A stretch of DNA of 64,000 nucleotides, taken from Flammeovirgaceae bacterium. GTDB taxonomy: Bacteria > Bacteroidota > Bacteroidia > Cytophagales > Cyclobacteriaceae. The stretch lies in the NCBI GenBank assembly GCA_020635915.1, contig JACJYU010000004.1, positions 43,230 to 107,229 on the forward strand. The letters run 5' to 3'. Under the pieces are notes generated by a model. It was given only the letters and a program-made list of their open reading frames with translations, was not told the DNA's origin and ran no database searches. This document shows, piece by piece, positions 27,137 to 36,325 of this stretch (the first letter of the stretch is position 1; each line of letters begins with the position of its first letter). The position numbers were made by a program, and so were the translations under genes.

Positions 27137-27862
27137 ATGGCCACCCCCAGCGTAAACGAAGACCATTTCTTCCTTGAAGGGCCCGCACGCAGGGATATCG
27201 AATTCCTTTATGTGTTCCGGGTGGCCGCCCAATTTATCAAAGGGTTTCGCAAACTCCACTTTGTGGGGCCATGCGTTACCGTTTTTGGTTCCGCCCGCTT
27301 TGATGAAGGCCACCACTATTACCAAAAAGGGGTGGAAATGGGCGCGGCATTGTCCAAGCTGGGGTTTACCATCATGACGGGGGGAGGCCCTGGGATAATG
27401 GAGGCTGCCCCCCGTGGCGCCAAGTCCGTGGGAGGGAAAACCATAGGATGCAACATCATCCTGCCCGAGGAACAAGCATCAAACCCCTACCTTGATGTGG
27501 TCATCACCTTCCGGCATTTCTTTGTCAGGAAGGTATTGCTGGTAAAATATTCCTATGCCTTTGTGGTGATGCCCGGTGGCGCGGGCACATTGGACGAATT
27601 GTTCGAAACGTTGACGCTTGTGCAAACCGGTAAGATCAAAGAATTCCCGATCGTGGTTTTCGGAAAGGATTATTGGAAAAGCCTTCAGGACATGTTGCAT
27701 GCCATGGTGGAAGAAAAGACCATCTCCAAGGCCGACCTGCACCTTATTTTGTTCACCGATTCCGTTGAAGAGGCCGCGGCACATATCGAACGGGTCACAG
27801 GGAAAAAATTCGGGTTGGTAAAGAAGCCCAAAAAGGCGTCATGGCTGCTGGGGGAACGCTAG
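27137..27862 (+). CDS. LOG-family nucleotide phosphoribohydrolase (TIGR00730)
   Basis: 241 aa. Rossmann-like lysine-decarboxylase/LOG fold with GGGPGIMEAAPRGA and PGGAGTLDELFETL, the two motifs of cytokinin riboside 5'-monophosphate phosphoribohydrolases. These release a base from nucleoside monophosphates. FGSARF before the first motif supports the assignment. Whether the substrate is AMP or a modified adenine nucleotide is not clear. Its stop overlaps the stop of the convergent START-like gene by 4 bp. Confidence 0.92.
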   Translation: MATPSVNEDHFFLEGPARRDIEFLYVFRVAAQFIKGFRKLHFVGPCVTVFGSARFDEGHHYYQKGVEMGAALSKLGFTIMTGGGPGIMEAAPRGAKSVGGKTIGCNIILPEEQASNPYLDVVITFRHFFVRKVLLVKYSYAFVVMPGGAGTLDELFETLTLVQTGKIKEFPIVVFGKDYWKSLQDMLHAMVEEKTISKADLHLILFTDSVEEAAAHIERVTGKKFGLVKKPKKASWLLGER

Positions 27863-28254
27863 CCCCCCACCACGTTGCGCAACTGGTCCACCAGGCTGTC
27901 CCATAATTCGCGAAGCTCTTCGAGGTCGTCAAAAGCGGAGTAGTCGGTTACTTTTAGAAAGGTAGTTTGCGTGAGCTCGTTTAGTTCGATCCTCAATTCA
28001 AAATAGGCCGGGTCTTTTTCATCGGCACCGTCCTCTGGGAGGAACTCAAATTTGATGAAATGGTTGGTCCTATGGGAGGCAATTACCGCTTTGTGCTGTT
28101 CGTTGTCCCATTCAAAAGTGTAAATCTTTTCGGGGTTGATGTTCACATCGTCTGCAAACCACTCGGCCAAACCACTAGCGGTGCTGATATACGGATACAA
28201 CATTTTTGCCGATGCATGTATTTCGTAATCTGCTGTAAAAAGGTTCTTGGCCAT
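27859..28254 (-). CDS. START-like / AHSA1-type domain protein
   Basis: 131 aa. A compact helix-grip fold is indicated by ASAKMLYPYISTASGLAEWF, FEWDNEQHKAVI and the C-terminal long helix LEELRELWDSLVDQLRNVV. The family is common in Bacteroidota as a single-copy small cytoplasmic protein. Ligand unknown. Confidence 0.85.
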   Translation of the reverse strand: MAKNLFTADYEIHASAKMLYPYISTASGLAEWFADDVNINPEKIYTFEWDNEQHKAVIASHRTNHFIKFEFLPEDGADEKDPAYFELRIELNELTQTTFLKVTDYSAFDDLEELRELWDSLVDQLRNVVGG

Positions 28255-28340
28255 TATAAAACTGATTTGATTTTAAGTTATACCATTTTTTAGTGAACGA
28301 CAAATAAAAAGAATTGGATAGTGAAAACCTCAAAAGTTTG

Positions 28341-28348
28341 TATGTTTG
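28341..28348 (+). promoter_or_regulatory. Possible -7 element for tRNA-Met
   Basis: TATGTTTG matches TANNTTTG exactly and lies 57 bp before the tRNA. A TTGG at about 23 bp upstream is a poor -33 box, so confidence is moderate. Confidence 0.4.
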
Positions 28349-28405
28349 CGCACCCAATGACAGGGGCCCGTGGTGGCGCGAAAAGTGGTGTTTTTGGGGA
28401 CAAAT

Positions 28406-28479
28406 GGCGCGGTAGCTCAGGCGGTTAGAGCGCAGGATTCATAACCCTGAGGTCGGGAGTTCAACTCTCCCCCGCGCTA
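28406..28479 (+). tRNA. tRNA-Met (CAT anticodon, elongator-like)
   Basis: A 74-base cloverleaf. The acceptor GGCGCGG pairs with CCGCGCT, the D-arm is GCTC…GAGC, the anticodon arm is CAGGA-TTCATAA-CCCTG with anticodon CAT and one A·C mismatch at the loop end, and the T-arm is GGGAG-TTCAACT-CTCCC. CCA is not encoded. The body does not look like the Bacteroidota initiator or the lysidine tRNA-Ile I remember, so elongator Met is the best call. Confidence 0.92.
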
Positions 28480-28568
28480 CACTGGCGGCAGGCCATGGTT
28501 GTTATTTGGCCAAAGGTTTCCTTTCATCCCTAAACGGACCAGGGGCCTGTCCTTGCCGCAGGAAACAG

Positions 28569-28590
28569 GGCAGCTTTTCGGCTGCCTTTT
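28569..28590 (+). terminator. Terminator after tRNA-Met
   Basis: GGCAGC-ttttcg-GCTGCC hairpin followed by TTTTT; a typical intrinsic terminator ~90 bp after the tRNA. Confidence 0.75.
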
Positions 28591-28666
28591 TCGTTTTTTA
28601 GGGGGCCTGCCCATTCGCTACCCCAATATTAATGCCCCACATGGGATGGCCTTGTTTTTGAGGTGT

Positions 28667-28674
28667 TACATTTG
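28667..28674 (+). promoter_or_regulatory. Possible -7 element before the LptF/G gene
   Basis: TACATTTG matches TANNTTTG and sits only 11 bp before the ATG at 28686, which would give a very short leader. No good -33 box was found. Confidence 0.3.
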
Positions 28675-28685
28675 CACCACGGCAA

Positions 28686-30293
28686 ATGAAAAAAATCGAC
28701 AAGCTCATCATATCCTCGTTTTTGGGGCCTTTCATCCTTACCTTTTTGGTCGTGGTGTTCATCCTCCTTACGCAGCATATGCTGAAATACTTTGATGACA
28801 TCATTGGAAAAGACCTGGGGTGGGATGTGCTGGGCACCCTGCTGTTCTACTTTGCCATTTTCATGACCCCTGTGGCACTGCCCCTGGCCGTGCTCCTTTC
28901 GTCCCTCATTGCTTTTGGCAATTTGGGGGAGCATTTTGAGCTGACGGCCGTCAAAAGCCTGGGCATCTCTTTGGTGAGGAGCCTGTTTCCGATTTTTGTA
29001 TTTGTGGTCCTGCTTACGGGGGCGGCCTTTTATGCCAACAACAACCTGGTGCCTAAGGCGGCATTGGAAGCCTATAGCCTGCTTTACGACATAAAGCAAA
29101 AAAAGCCAGCCCTTGACCTTCGGGAAGGCGCATTTTATAATGCCATCCCGGACATCAGCATTAAGGTAAACAAGAAGCTCCCCGATGGGCAAACCCTCAA
29201 AGGCATCATTATTTATGACCATCGCAACCGGATTGGGAACCGGGAGGTGACAATAGCCGATTCCGGCAGGATGTACACCATCCTCAACGACCAGTACCTC
29301 AAGCTCGAATTGTTCAATGGCTATAACTATAGCGAAGGCACGTCCCAGGGCAAAGATGGCATGGGAAGGGCCAATGCCGGCCGCACGTTGAGCAAAACCA
29401 AGTTTGACAAGTCCCAGATCGTATTTGACCTGTCTTCTTTTGGCCTGAACAGGACCGATAAAAAATGGTTTCAGGGCAACAGGATCATGCGCAATATGAG
29501 CGAATTGGAACAGGACATGGACTCCATTGGAAAAAACATGATGAACCAAAAACTGGGCCTGTTCCTGACCACGCGCGACCACCTGTTCAATTACCACAGC
29601 AAACTGGACACCCTGCCCTTGCCCAAGGCCCTGGCACAGTACAAAGCCAAACGCGATTCCGCGGCCGGGGCAGAAGCCAAACCGCCCAAGCCCTCGTTGG
29701 TTCCCGCGAAAAAGGAAACGTTGGGTTTGACAAGGAAGGGAAGGCCATCCGCGGTGGCAAACGATACGGCAACGGCCATTTCCTTTGCAAAAACCGATAG
29801 TTTGCTCACATCGCCAGCCACAAAAGAGGAAGTGACCTCGGCACTGAACTATGCCCGCATGGTAAAAGGCCAGATCGTGAATTACAACAACCAGATCAAT
29901 ACCTATGGGAACGACTATAGGATATACCAGATTCAATGGCACAAGATTTTGGCCAATTCATTGGCGTGCATCGCCATGTTCCTGATCGGGGCACCCCTGG
30001 GGGCCATCATCAAGCGCGGTGGCCTGGGCGTGCCGGTTTTGGGGTCCATCATCTTTTTTATCCTCTACTACATCCTTTCCATGATGGGGGACAAATGGGC
30101 CCGGCAAGATGCCATTTCCGTGCCGGTGGGGATATGGATGGCGGACACGGTGCTGCTGGTCATAGGGCTTTTGTTCCTGCGGCAGGCCAGGGTGGACGCC
30201 CGCCTATTCGAGGCCGACTTCTACAGGGTGGCCTGGGACAAACTAAAAACCTGGGCACAGGGCAAAAAACAGCTTTCAAAGCCGGTGGCATGA
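28686..30293 (+). CDS. LptF/LptG-family lipopolysaccharide export permease
   Basis: 535 aa. Start with a lysine-rich N-terminus and a first membrane helix (FLGPFILTFLVVVFILL), followed by two more, then a long periplasmic beta-jellyroll region (~130-430) and three C-terminal helices (LACIAMFLIGAPLGAIIKRGG, VLGSIIFFILYYILS, TVLLVIGLLFL). This is the layout of the inner-membrane LptB2FG exporter subunits. The GAPLGAIIKRGG loop is the conserved coupling region. Whether it is LptF or LptG cannot be decided. The periplasmic part has a Pro/Lys-rich insertion around 325-370. Confidence 0.93.
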   Translation: MKKIDKLIISSFLGPFILTFLVVVFILLTQHMLKYFDDIIGKDLGWDVLGTLLFYFAIFMTPVALPLAVLLSSLIAFGNLGEHFELTAVKSLGISLVRSLFPIFVFVVLLTGAAFYANNNLVPKAALEAYSLLYDIKQKKPALDLREGAFYNAIPDISIKVNKKLPDGQTLKGIIIYDHRNRIGNREVTIADSGRMYTILNDQYLKLELFNGYNYSEGTSQGKDGMGRANAGRTLSKTKFDKSQIVFDLSSFGLNRTDKKWFQGNRIMRNMSELEQDMDSIGKNMMNQKLGLFLTTRDHLFNYHSKLDTLPLPKALAQYKAKRDSAAGAEAKPPKPSLVPAKKETLGLTRKGRPSAVANDTATAISFAKTDSLLTSPATKEEVTSALNYARMVKGQIVNYNNQINTYGNDYRIYQIQWHKILANSLACIAMFLIGAPLGAIIKRGGLGVPVLGSIIFFILYYILSMMGDKWARQDAISVPVGIWMADTVLLVIGLLFLRQARVDARLFEADFYRVAWDKLKTWAQGKKQLSKPVA

Positions 30294-30294
30294 A

Positions 30295-30326
30295 TTTGCA
30301 TTTTTGGCACCACTCATGTACTTTTG
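30295..30326 (+). promoter_or_regulatory. Bacteroidota housekeeping promoter of rpsO
   Basis: TTTG at 30295-30298 and TACTTTTG at 30319-30326, separated by 20 bp, match the -33/-7 consensus TTTG-N19/20-TANNTTTG exactly. Transcription should start near 30333, ~27 bp before the rpsO ATG. Confidence 0.8.
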
Positions 30327-30359
30327 CGGTTTAAAATAAGGGAAATAATATTTTTACAG

Positions 30360-30635
30360 ATGTACCTGAATTCAGAAAAGAAGCAAGAGTTGTTCAGCAC
30401 CCACGGGATTAGCAAGTCTAAGACCGATACCGGCTCCCCGGAGTCCCAGATTGCCCTGTTTACCTACCGTATAAAACACCTCACAGAGCACCTTAAAGGC
30501 CAGAAAAAGGATTTTTCAACGCAAACCGGCTTGTTGAAGCTGGTAGGAAAGCGCAAAAAACTCCTGAACTACCTCCAAAAGGTCAACATAGACAGGTACA
30601 GGGCGGTTTTGGCTGACCTTAACTTAAGAAAATAA
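30360..30635 (+). CDS. rpsO: 30S ribosomal protein S15
   Basis: 91 aa from the ATG at 30360. DTGSPESQIALFTYRI, HLTEHLKGQKKDFST and LLKLVGKRKKLLNYL are the family blocks that bind the central domain of 16S rRNA and S6/S18. It is followed by a terminator and then pnp, the same rpsO-pnp order as in many bacteria. Confidence 0.98.
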   Translation: MYLNSEKKQELFSTHGISKSKTDTGSPESQIALFTYRIKHLTEHLKGQKKDFSTQTGLLKLVGKRKKLLNYLQKVNIDRYRAVLADLNLRK

Positions 30636-30653
30636 TAACTATGAAATAGCGCA

Positions 30654-30676
30654 GGGAACCCGTAAGGTTCCCTTTT
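30654..30676 (+). terminator. Terminator between rpsO and pnp
   Basis: GGGAACC-cgtaa-GGTTCCC followed by TTTT. It would end or attenuate the rpsO message before pnp. Confidence 0.75.
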
Positions 30677-30732
30677 CGCTTTATTTACACCCGGGGCAAT
30701 GCCATCCTGCATGCCCTATAATATTTGATGAA

Positions 30733-32877
30733 ATGAACAAAGTGATTAAAAAAACATGCCTGCTCCCCGATGGACGGGAAATTAGTATTGAAACAGGAAA
30801 ACTCGCCCGTCAGGCAGATGGTGCCGTGGTGGTAAGCATGGGCAACACCATGTTGCTGGCCACCGTGGTGGCCTCCCAAAACCCAAAAGAAGGCGCAGAC
30901 TTTTTGCCGTTATCGGTCGATTACCAGGAGAAATTTGCTTCCACCGGTAAAATCCCTGGTGGGTTTTTGAAGCGCGAGGGGAGGCTTTCCGATTATGAGA
31001 TATTGATTAGCCGCTTGGTGGACCGCGCCATAAGGCCCTTGTTCCCAGATGATTACCATGCGGAAACCCAAGTAAACATTTCGCTGATCTCTGGCGATGC
31101 CGACTCCCTGCCCGATTCATTAGCGGCCTTTGCCGCTTCCAGTGCCCTGGCCGTTTCGGACGTTCCCATCCAGGAACCTATTTCAGAGGTAAGGGTAGCC
31201 CGTGTGGACGGGCAGTTCATCATTAACCCCACCCTGGGGCAGAAGGAAAAGGCAGACCTCGACCTGATCGTGGCCGCCTCAATAGACAATATCCTGATGG
31301 TGGAAGGCGAAATGAAGGAGGTAGGCGAGAAGGACATGCTGGAGGCAATGAGGCATGCCCATGAGGCCATTAAGGCACAATGCGCCATCCAGGTGGAACT
31401 GGCCGAAGCCACCGGCAAAACCGTGAAGAGGACCTACGACCATGAAGAAAAGGACGAGGCCCTGGAAAAGGAAATCCATAAAATGTTCTACGACAAGCTA
31501 TATGAAATAGCCCGTCAGCAAAACCCCAACAAGAAAGAACGTTCCGAAAGCTTTAACAAGCCGCTTGACGAGTACCTGGAGTCGCTTCCAGAGGACACCG
31601 AAGTCAATACCGACCTGGTGAAAAAGTATTACAAAGCCGCCCAGAAGAAGGCCTGCCGCAACCTGGTGCTTAATGAAAAAGTACGCCTCGATGGCCGTAA
31701 GCTCAACGAAGTGAGGAAGATATGGACGGAGGTGAACTACCTGCCCATGGCCCATGGGTCCGGCATTTTTACCCGTGGCGAAACCCAGTCGTTGAGCACC
31801 GTAACGTTAGGCACCAAAATGGACGAGCAACTTATAGATGGGGCCATGTTTGCCGGTTCCAACAAATTTATCCTCCACTATAATTTTCCTGGTTTTTCCA
31901 CAGGCGAGGTGAAGCCAAACCGCGGGCCCGGAAGGAGGGAAGTTGGCCATGGCAACCTGGCCATGAGGGCCTTGAAGCAGGTGATGCCGGCAGACGATAA
32001 GAACCCCTACACCATCCGGTTGGTTTCTGATATTTTGGAGTCGAACGGCTCATCCTCCATGGCCACTGTTTGTGCAGGGTCGTTGGCATTGATGGACGCG
32101 GGCGTTCCCATTGCGGCCCCGGTTTCAGGTATCGCCATGGGGATGATCAGCGACAGTGCCACAGGCAAGTATTCCATCCTTTCCGATATTCTGGGGGACG
32201 AAGACCACCTGGGCGATATGGACTTTAAAGTGACCGGTACCGAAAAAGGGATCACGGCATGCCAGATGGACCTGAAGGTGGACGGCCTGACTTATGAAGT
32301 ATTGGAGGAAGCCCTGAACCAGGCCAAAGAAGGTAGGCTGCACATCTTGAACGAGATGAAGAAAACGCTGTCGCAGCCCAACCCTGACCTTAAGCCACAT
32401 GCCCCACGTGCGCACAGCATTTACATCGACAAGGAAATGATTGGCGCGGTGATCGGCCCTGGTGGAAAGGTGGTGCAGGAGATACAAAAGACAACGGGCG
32501 CCACCGTGGTCATCGAGGAAGTGGACAACAAAGGCATTGTCAGCATTTTCTCCAGCAACAAGGAAGCCATGGATGCCGCCATTGGGCGTATTAAAGCCAT
32601 CGTGAGCGTGCCCGAAGTTGGAGAAGTGTATGATGGCATTGTGAAGTCCATAATGCCCTTTGGTGCCTTTATTGAAATCATGCCAGGCAAAGATGGTTTG
32701 CTCCACATCTCCGAGATCAAATGGGAGAGGCTGCAAAGCATGGATGGCGTGATGGAGATTGGCGAACATGTGAAAGTGAAGTTGGTGGAAATCGACAAAA
32801 AGACCGGTAAATACAGGCTGTCGCGAAAAGTGCTTTTGCCGCACCCGCCAAAAAAGGAGGAGGCGCCAAAGGCCTGA
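30733..32877 (+). CDS. pnp: Polyribonucleotide nucleotidyltransferase (PNPase)
   Basis: 714 aa. Two RNase PH-like domains (~1-150 and ~320-550, the second with RRRE-like GPGRREVGHG and SSMATVCAGSLALMDAG), an all-alpha linker, a KH domain with GAVIGPGGKVVQEI and an S1 domain (YDGIVKSIMPFGAFIEI, LLHISEI). It degrades RNA 3'-5' by phosphorolysis in the cytoplasm. The C-terminus ends in a short Pro/Lys/Glu tail. Confidence 0.98.
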   Translation: MNKVIKKTCLLPDGREISIETGKLARQADGAVVVSMGNTMLLATVVASQNPKEGADFLPLSVDYQEKFASTGKIPGGFLKREGRLSDYEILISRLVDRAIRPLFPDDYHAETQVNISLISGDADSLPDSLAAFAASSALAVSDVPIQEPISEVRVARVDGQFIINPTLGQKEKADLDLIVAASIDNILMVEGEMKEVGEKDMLEAMRHAHEAIKAQCAIQVELAEATGKTVKRTYDHEEKDEALEKEIHKMFYDKLYEIARQQNPNKKERSESFNKPLDEYLESLPEDTEVNTDLVKKYYKAAQKKACRNLVLNEKVRLDGRKLNEVRKIWTEVNYLPMAHGSGIFTRGETQSLSTVTLGTKMDEQLIDGAMFAGSNKFILHYNFPGFSTGEVKPNRGPGRREVGHGNLAMRALKQVMPADDKNPYTIRLVSDILESNGSSSMATVCAGSLALMDAGVPIAAPVSGIAMGMISDSATGKYSILSDILGDEDHLGDMDFKVTGTEKGITACQMDLKVDGLTYEVLEEALNQAKEGRLHILNEMKKTLSQPNPDLKPHAPRAHSIYIDKEMIGAVIGPGGKVVQEIQKTTGATVVIEEVDNKGIVSIFSSNKEAMDAAIGRIKAIVSVPEVGEVYDGIVKSIMPFGAFIEIMPGKDGLLHISEIKWERLQSMDGVMEIGEHVKVKLVEIDKKTGKYRLSRKVLLPHPPKKEEAPKA

Positions 32878-32948
32878 CCGTAGCCAGGAAATATTTTGGC
32901 GAACTTATTTTTGGGATTTTCGTGTTCATGGCTTAGTATTATTGCCGG

Positions 32949-33812
32949 ATGAGACAGCTCAAGATAAGCAAGCAGATCACCAACCGTGAGAGCCAGTCAC
33001 TGGACAAGTATTTACAGGAGATTGGCAAGGTGGACTTGCTTACCGCAGACCAGGAAGTGGAGTTGGCCAAGCGCATCAAGGCCGGGGACCAGATCGCCCT
33101 GGAGAAAATGACCAAGGCCAATTTGCGCTTTGTGGTATCGGTCGCCAAGCAATATCAAAACCAGGGCCTCACCCTGGGGGACCTCATCAATGAAGGGAAT
33201 TTAGGCTTGATCAAGGCCGCGCAAAGGTTTGATGAAACGCGTGGGTTCAAGTTTATTTCCTATGCCGTGTGGTGGATACGCCAGTCCATCCTGCAAGCAC
33301 TGGCCGAACAGTCCCGTATCGTGCGCCTTCCCCTCAACCGGGTAGGCTCGTTGAACAAAATCTCCAGGACTTTTTCGGAGTTGGAACAAAAGTTTGAGCG
33401 CGAACCCTCCCCTGAGGAACTGGCCGATGTGCTGGAGGTGACCACTGCCGAAGTGGTGGACACCATGAAGATATCAGGGCGCCATGTCTCCATGGACGCC
33501 CCCTTTGTGCAAGGGGAGGAGAACAGCCTGCTGGACGTGCTGGAAAACGACAGTGAAGAGACCCCCGATTCCGGGCTGATAAACGATTCGTTGAGGCGGG
33601 AAGTACAGCGCGCGCTGTCCACCCTCACCCAGCGGGAGGCGGACGTTATTGCCCTGTATTTTGGTTTGAATGGCGAGCACGTCATGACCCTGGAGGAAAT
33701 CGGGGAGAAATTTGGCCTGACGCGGGAGCGCGTGCGCCAGATCAAGGAAAAGGCCATCCGCAGGCTAAGGCATACTTCAAGGAGCAAGGCGTTGAAACCT
33801 TATTTGGGCTAG
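32949..33812 (+). CDS. rpoD: Primary RNA polymerase sigma factor, Bacteroidota type
   Basis: 287 aa. Region 1.2 (SLDKYLQEIGKVDLL), region 2 (ANLRFVVSVAKQYQNQGL, DLINEGNLGLIKAAQRFD, GFKFISYAVWWIRQSI), region 3 and region 4.2 (LEEIGEKFGLTRERVRQI). The lack of a region 1.1 and the short length are typical of the Bacteroidota housekeeping sigma factor, which reads the TTTG/TANNTTTG promoters noted in this window. Confidence 0.97.
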   Translation: MRQLKISKQITNRESQSLDKYLQEIGKVDLLTADQEVELAKRIKAGDQIALEKMTKANLRFVVSVAKQYQNQGLTLGDLINEGNLGLIKAAQRFDETRGFKFISYAVWWIRQSILQALAEQSRIVRLPLNRVGSLNKISRTFSELEQKFEREPSPEELADVLEVTTAEVVDTMKISGRHVSMDAPFVQGEENSLLDVLENDSEETPDSGLINDSLRREVQRALSTLTQREADVIALYFGLNGEHVMTLEEIGEKFGLTRERVRQIKEKAIRRLRHTSRSKALKPYLG

Positions 33813-33882
33813 CGGTGTTGGAGGTGAGGTTGGCTATGGGTCTCAATAACATTGGGACTTTTTTGTTTGTAATTACCACGAA

Positions 33883-34839
33883 ATGAATATGACTAAAGGA
33901 CCATTGAAAGTACTTATTATAGGTTCCGGCCCAGCCGGGTATACCGCGGCCATCTATGCCGCCCGTGCCGGGCTGAACCCGGTGCTGCTTACCGGGGGCG
34001 AGCCCGGGGGGCAGTTGACCACCACCAATGATGTGGAAAATTTTCCAGGCTACCCCGATGGCGTCAATGGCCCACAAATGATGGTGGACTTGCAGAAGCA
34101 GGCAGAGCGCTTTGGCACCGAGGTCCATTACAAATTGGTGACCGCAGTGGACTTTTCGACCTACCCTTTTACCCTTACCATAGATGGCAAGGAGGAACTG
34201 ACGGCAGAGTCCGTGATTATTGCCACCGGGGCTTCCGCAAAATACCTGGGCCTGCCCTCCGAAAAAACATTTGCCAACAAAGGCGTGTCGGCCTGTGCGG
34301 TGTGTGACGGTTATTTTTACCGCGGGAAAGAAGTGGCCGTGGTGGGCGCGGGGGATTCCGCAGCCGAAGAGTCCACCTACCTGGCAAAACTTTGCCCAAA
34401 AGTGCACCTGCTGGTGCGGAGGGACGAAATGCGCGCCTCCAAGATCATGCAGCAACGGGTATTGAACACGCCCAACATTGAGGTGCATTGGAATACCGAG
34501 GCGGAAGAAATATTGGGCGATGACACCGGGGTGAAGGGGGTAAGGGTAGTGGACAACAAGACCGGGGAAAAAAAGGAAATCGCCATTGAGGGGTTCTTCC
34601 TGGCCATTGGCCACAAGCCCAACACCGACATATTCAAAGGACAGATAGACATGGACGGGAGTGGCTACATTAAGGTAAAGCCCGGCACTTCAAAAACCAA
34701 CGTGGAAGGTGTATTTGCCGTTGGCGATGCGGCCGACAAGGTATACCGGCAGGCCGTCACCGCGGCAGGCACCGGGTGCATGGGCGCACTGGATGCCGAG
34801 AAATTTTTGGCCGCAAAAGAGGCCGAGGCCGTCCAATAA
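33883..34839 (+). CDS. trxB: Thioredoxin-disulfide reductase
   Basis: 318 aa. FAD motif GSGPAGYTAAIYAARAGL, GGQLTTTNDVENFPGY, redox-active ACAVCDGYF and NADPH motif VVGAGDSAAEE, with C-terminal VFAVGDAADKVYRQAVTAAG. It keeps thioredoxin reduced and thus supports ArsC and Bcp in this window. It ends 6 bp before bshB1, so thioredoxin and bacillithiol functions may share a transcript. Confidence 0.97.
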   Translation: MNMTKGPLKVLIIGSGPAGYTAAIYAARAGLNPVLLTGGEPGGQLTTTNDVENFPGYPDGVNGPQMMVDLQKQAERFGTEVHYKLVTAVDFSTYPFTLTIDGKEELTAESVIIATGASAKYLGLPSEKTFANKGVSACAVCDGYFYRGKEVAVVGAGDSAAEESTYLAKLCPKVHLLVRRDEMRASKIMQQRVLNTPNIEVHWNTEAEEILGDDTGVKGVRVVDNKTGEKKEIAIEGFFLAIGHKPNTDIFKGQIDMDGSGYIKVKPGTSKTNVEGVFAVGDAADKVYRQAVTAAGTGCMGALDAEKFLAAKEAEAVQ

Positions 34840-34845
34840 AAGGGC

Positions 34846-35562
34846 ATGAAGCTTGACTTACTGGTATTGGCGGCCCACCCCGATGACGCAGAGTTGGGTT
34901 GTGGCGGCACTATTTTAAAGCACGTGGCTGCCGGCCACAAGGTGGGCATCGTGGACTTTACGAGGGGGGAGTTGGGGACCCGTGGCACCGCGGAAACGCG
35001 GGAGGAGGAAGCCCATGCTTCGGCCCAGGTCCTGGGCCTTTCCGCACGTGAAAACTTGAATTTCAAGGATGGTTTTTTTGCCCATGACGAAGCCCATCAA
35101 AAGGAAGTGGTGAGGGCCATAAGGAAATACCGCCCCGATGTTGTGTTGGCCAATGCCGTTTATGACCGCCACCCCGACCACGGGCGTGGGGGCGGGCTGG
35201 CATTCGAAGCCTGCTTTCTGGCGGGCCTACACAAAATAGAAACCAGCGATGGCGGGAAGGCACAAGGGCCGTGGCGCCCCCGGGTTCTTTACCATTATAT
35301 CCAAAGCCAATTTATTGCCCCTGATTTTGTGGTGGATGTGTCCGCGCATTGGGAAAAGAAAATGGAGGCGGTAAAGGCCTTTAAGTCCCAATTTTACGAT
35401 CCTGACAGCCAAGAGCCCGAGACGTATATTTCCGGCCAGGGTTTTTTAAGGATGCTTGAGGCACGGGGCGTGGAACTTGGCCATGCCATCGGGGCACGGT
35501 ACGGTGAGGGCTTTACCGTGAGGAGGACGATAGGGGTAGGCCTGCTTACCGATATTCGTTAA
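34846..35562 (+). CDS. bshB1: Bacillithiol biosynthesis deacetylase
   Basis: 238 aa LmbE-like metal-dependent deacetylase. AAHPDDAELGCGGTI holds the zinc ligands H, D, D and NAVYDRHPDHGRGG the second histidine block. Length and sequence fit BshB1, which removes the acetyl group from GlcNAc-malate in bacillithiol synthesis, as expected in Bacteroidota. The stop overlaps the convergent pdxH stop by 4 bp. Confidence 0.93.
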   Translation: MKLDLLVLAAHPDDAELGCGGTILKHVAAGHKVGIVDFTRGELGTRGTAETREEEAHASAQVLGLSARENLNFKDGFFAHDEAHQKEVVRAIRKYRPDVVLANAVYDRHPDHGRGGGLAFEACFLAGLHKIETSDGGKAQGPWRPRVLYHYIQSQFIAPDFVVDVSAHWEKKMEAVKAFKSQFYDPDSQEPETYISGQGFLRMLEARGVELGHAIGARYGEGFTVRRTIGVGLLTDIR

Positions 35563-36200
35563 GGGGCGAGCCTGTTGACCTTCCATTGGTCATCGACCAG
35601 GGTATACACGATGCGGTCGTGGAGGCGGCTTGGCCTGCCCTGCCAAAACTCGATTTTGAAAGGAGTGACCCCATACCCACCCCACTGCCTTGGGCGTGGC
35701 AATACTTTCAGCCCTTTGTACTTTTGCTCCATTTGTTTCACGCGCTCCTCCAAAATGGACCTTTCTTTTATCAAGGCACTTTGGGGGGAAGCCCAAGCCC
35801 CTATCTGGCTTTCCCTTGGGCGGCTTTGGAAATAGGCATCAGACACTTCCCCTGAAACCCGGCCCGCCACCCCCTCAATGCGGACCTGCCGCTCCAACTC
35901 AGGCCAGAAAAAATTGAGCGCACAGGCGGGGTGCAGTTCGAGTTCCTTCCCCTTTTCACTTTGGTAGTTGGTGTAAAACACAAATTGGTTTTTTTCAAGG
36001 CCTTTTAAGAGGACCACCCGTGAGGTGGGACGGCCATTGGCGGAGAGGGTGGAAAGGGTCATCGCGTTGGGCTCCAGGGCTTTTGACCCAATGGCCTGTT
36101 CAAACCATTTCCCGAACTGGCGCAACGGGTTTTTGTCCACGGATTGAATATCCAGGGTGGCTTTCGTGTATTCCGTCCGGATGTCCGATAATCCTTTCAT
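35559..36200 (-). CDS. pdxH: Pyridoxine/pyridoxamine 5'-phosphate oxidase
   Basis: 213 aa from the ATG at 36200 (a TTG would lie 12 bp further up). It has the FMN-binding split-barrel fold with RVVLLKGL, FVFYTNYQSEKGKEL, FFWPELERQVRIEG, SRPRESQIGAWAS and the C-terminal WQGRPSRLHDRI…WKVNRLAP. It makes pyridoxal 5'-phosphate, the cofactor of the aminotransferase encoded near 44 kb. Confidence 0.97.
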   Translation of the reverse strand: MKGLSDIRTEYTKATLDIQSVDKNPLRQFGKWFEQAIGSKALEPNAMTLSTLSANGRPTSRVVLLKGLEKNQFVFYTNYQSEKGKELELHPACALNFFWPELERQVRIEGVAGRVSGEVSDAYFQSRPRESQIGAWASPQSALIKERSILEERVKQMEQKYKGLKVLPRPRQWGGYGVTPFKIEFWQGRPSRLHDRIVYTLVDDQWKVNRLAP

Positions 36201-36325
36201 TTTTCCCTTCAATTTTTTGTTTAAATTAATAAAAGGCTAGGTTGCAATTCAGACTGGGGGCCACTTTATTAGTACCAGGCAAAAATAACAAAACCTGGAC
36301 GGGCAACGTTTTAATCGAGGAGGAA

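Noticed and set aside
28406..28479. tRNA-Met as an integration site
   Set aside because: No integrase, no repeated tRNA end and only housekeeping genes around it.
28629..29942. 437-codon open frame on the minus strand
   Set aside because: Antisense to the LptF/G permease gene; composition follows from the codon bias of the real gene.
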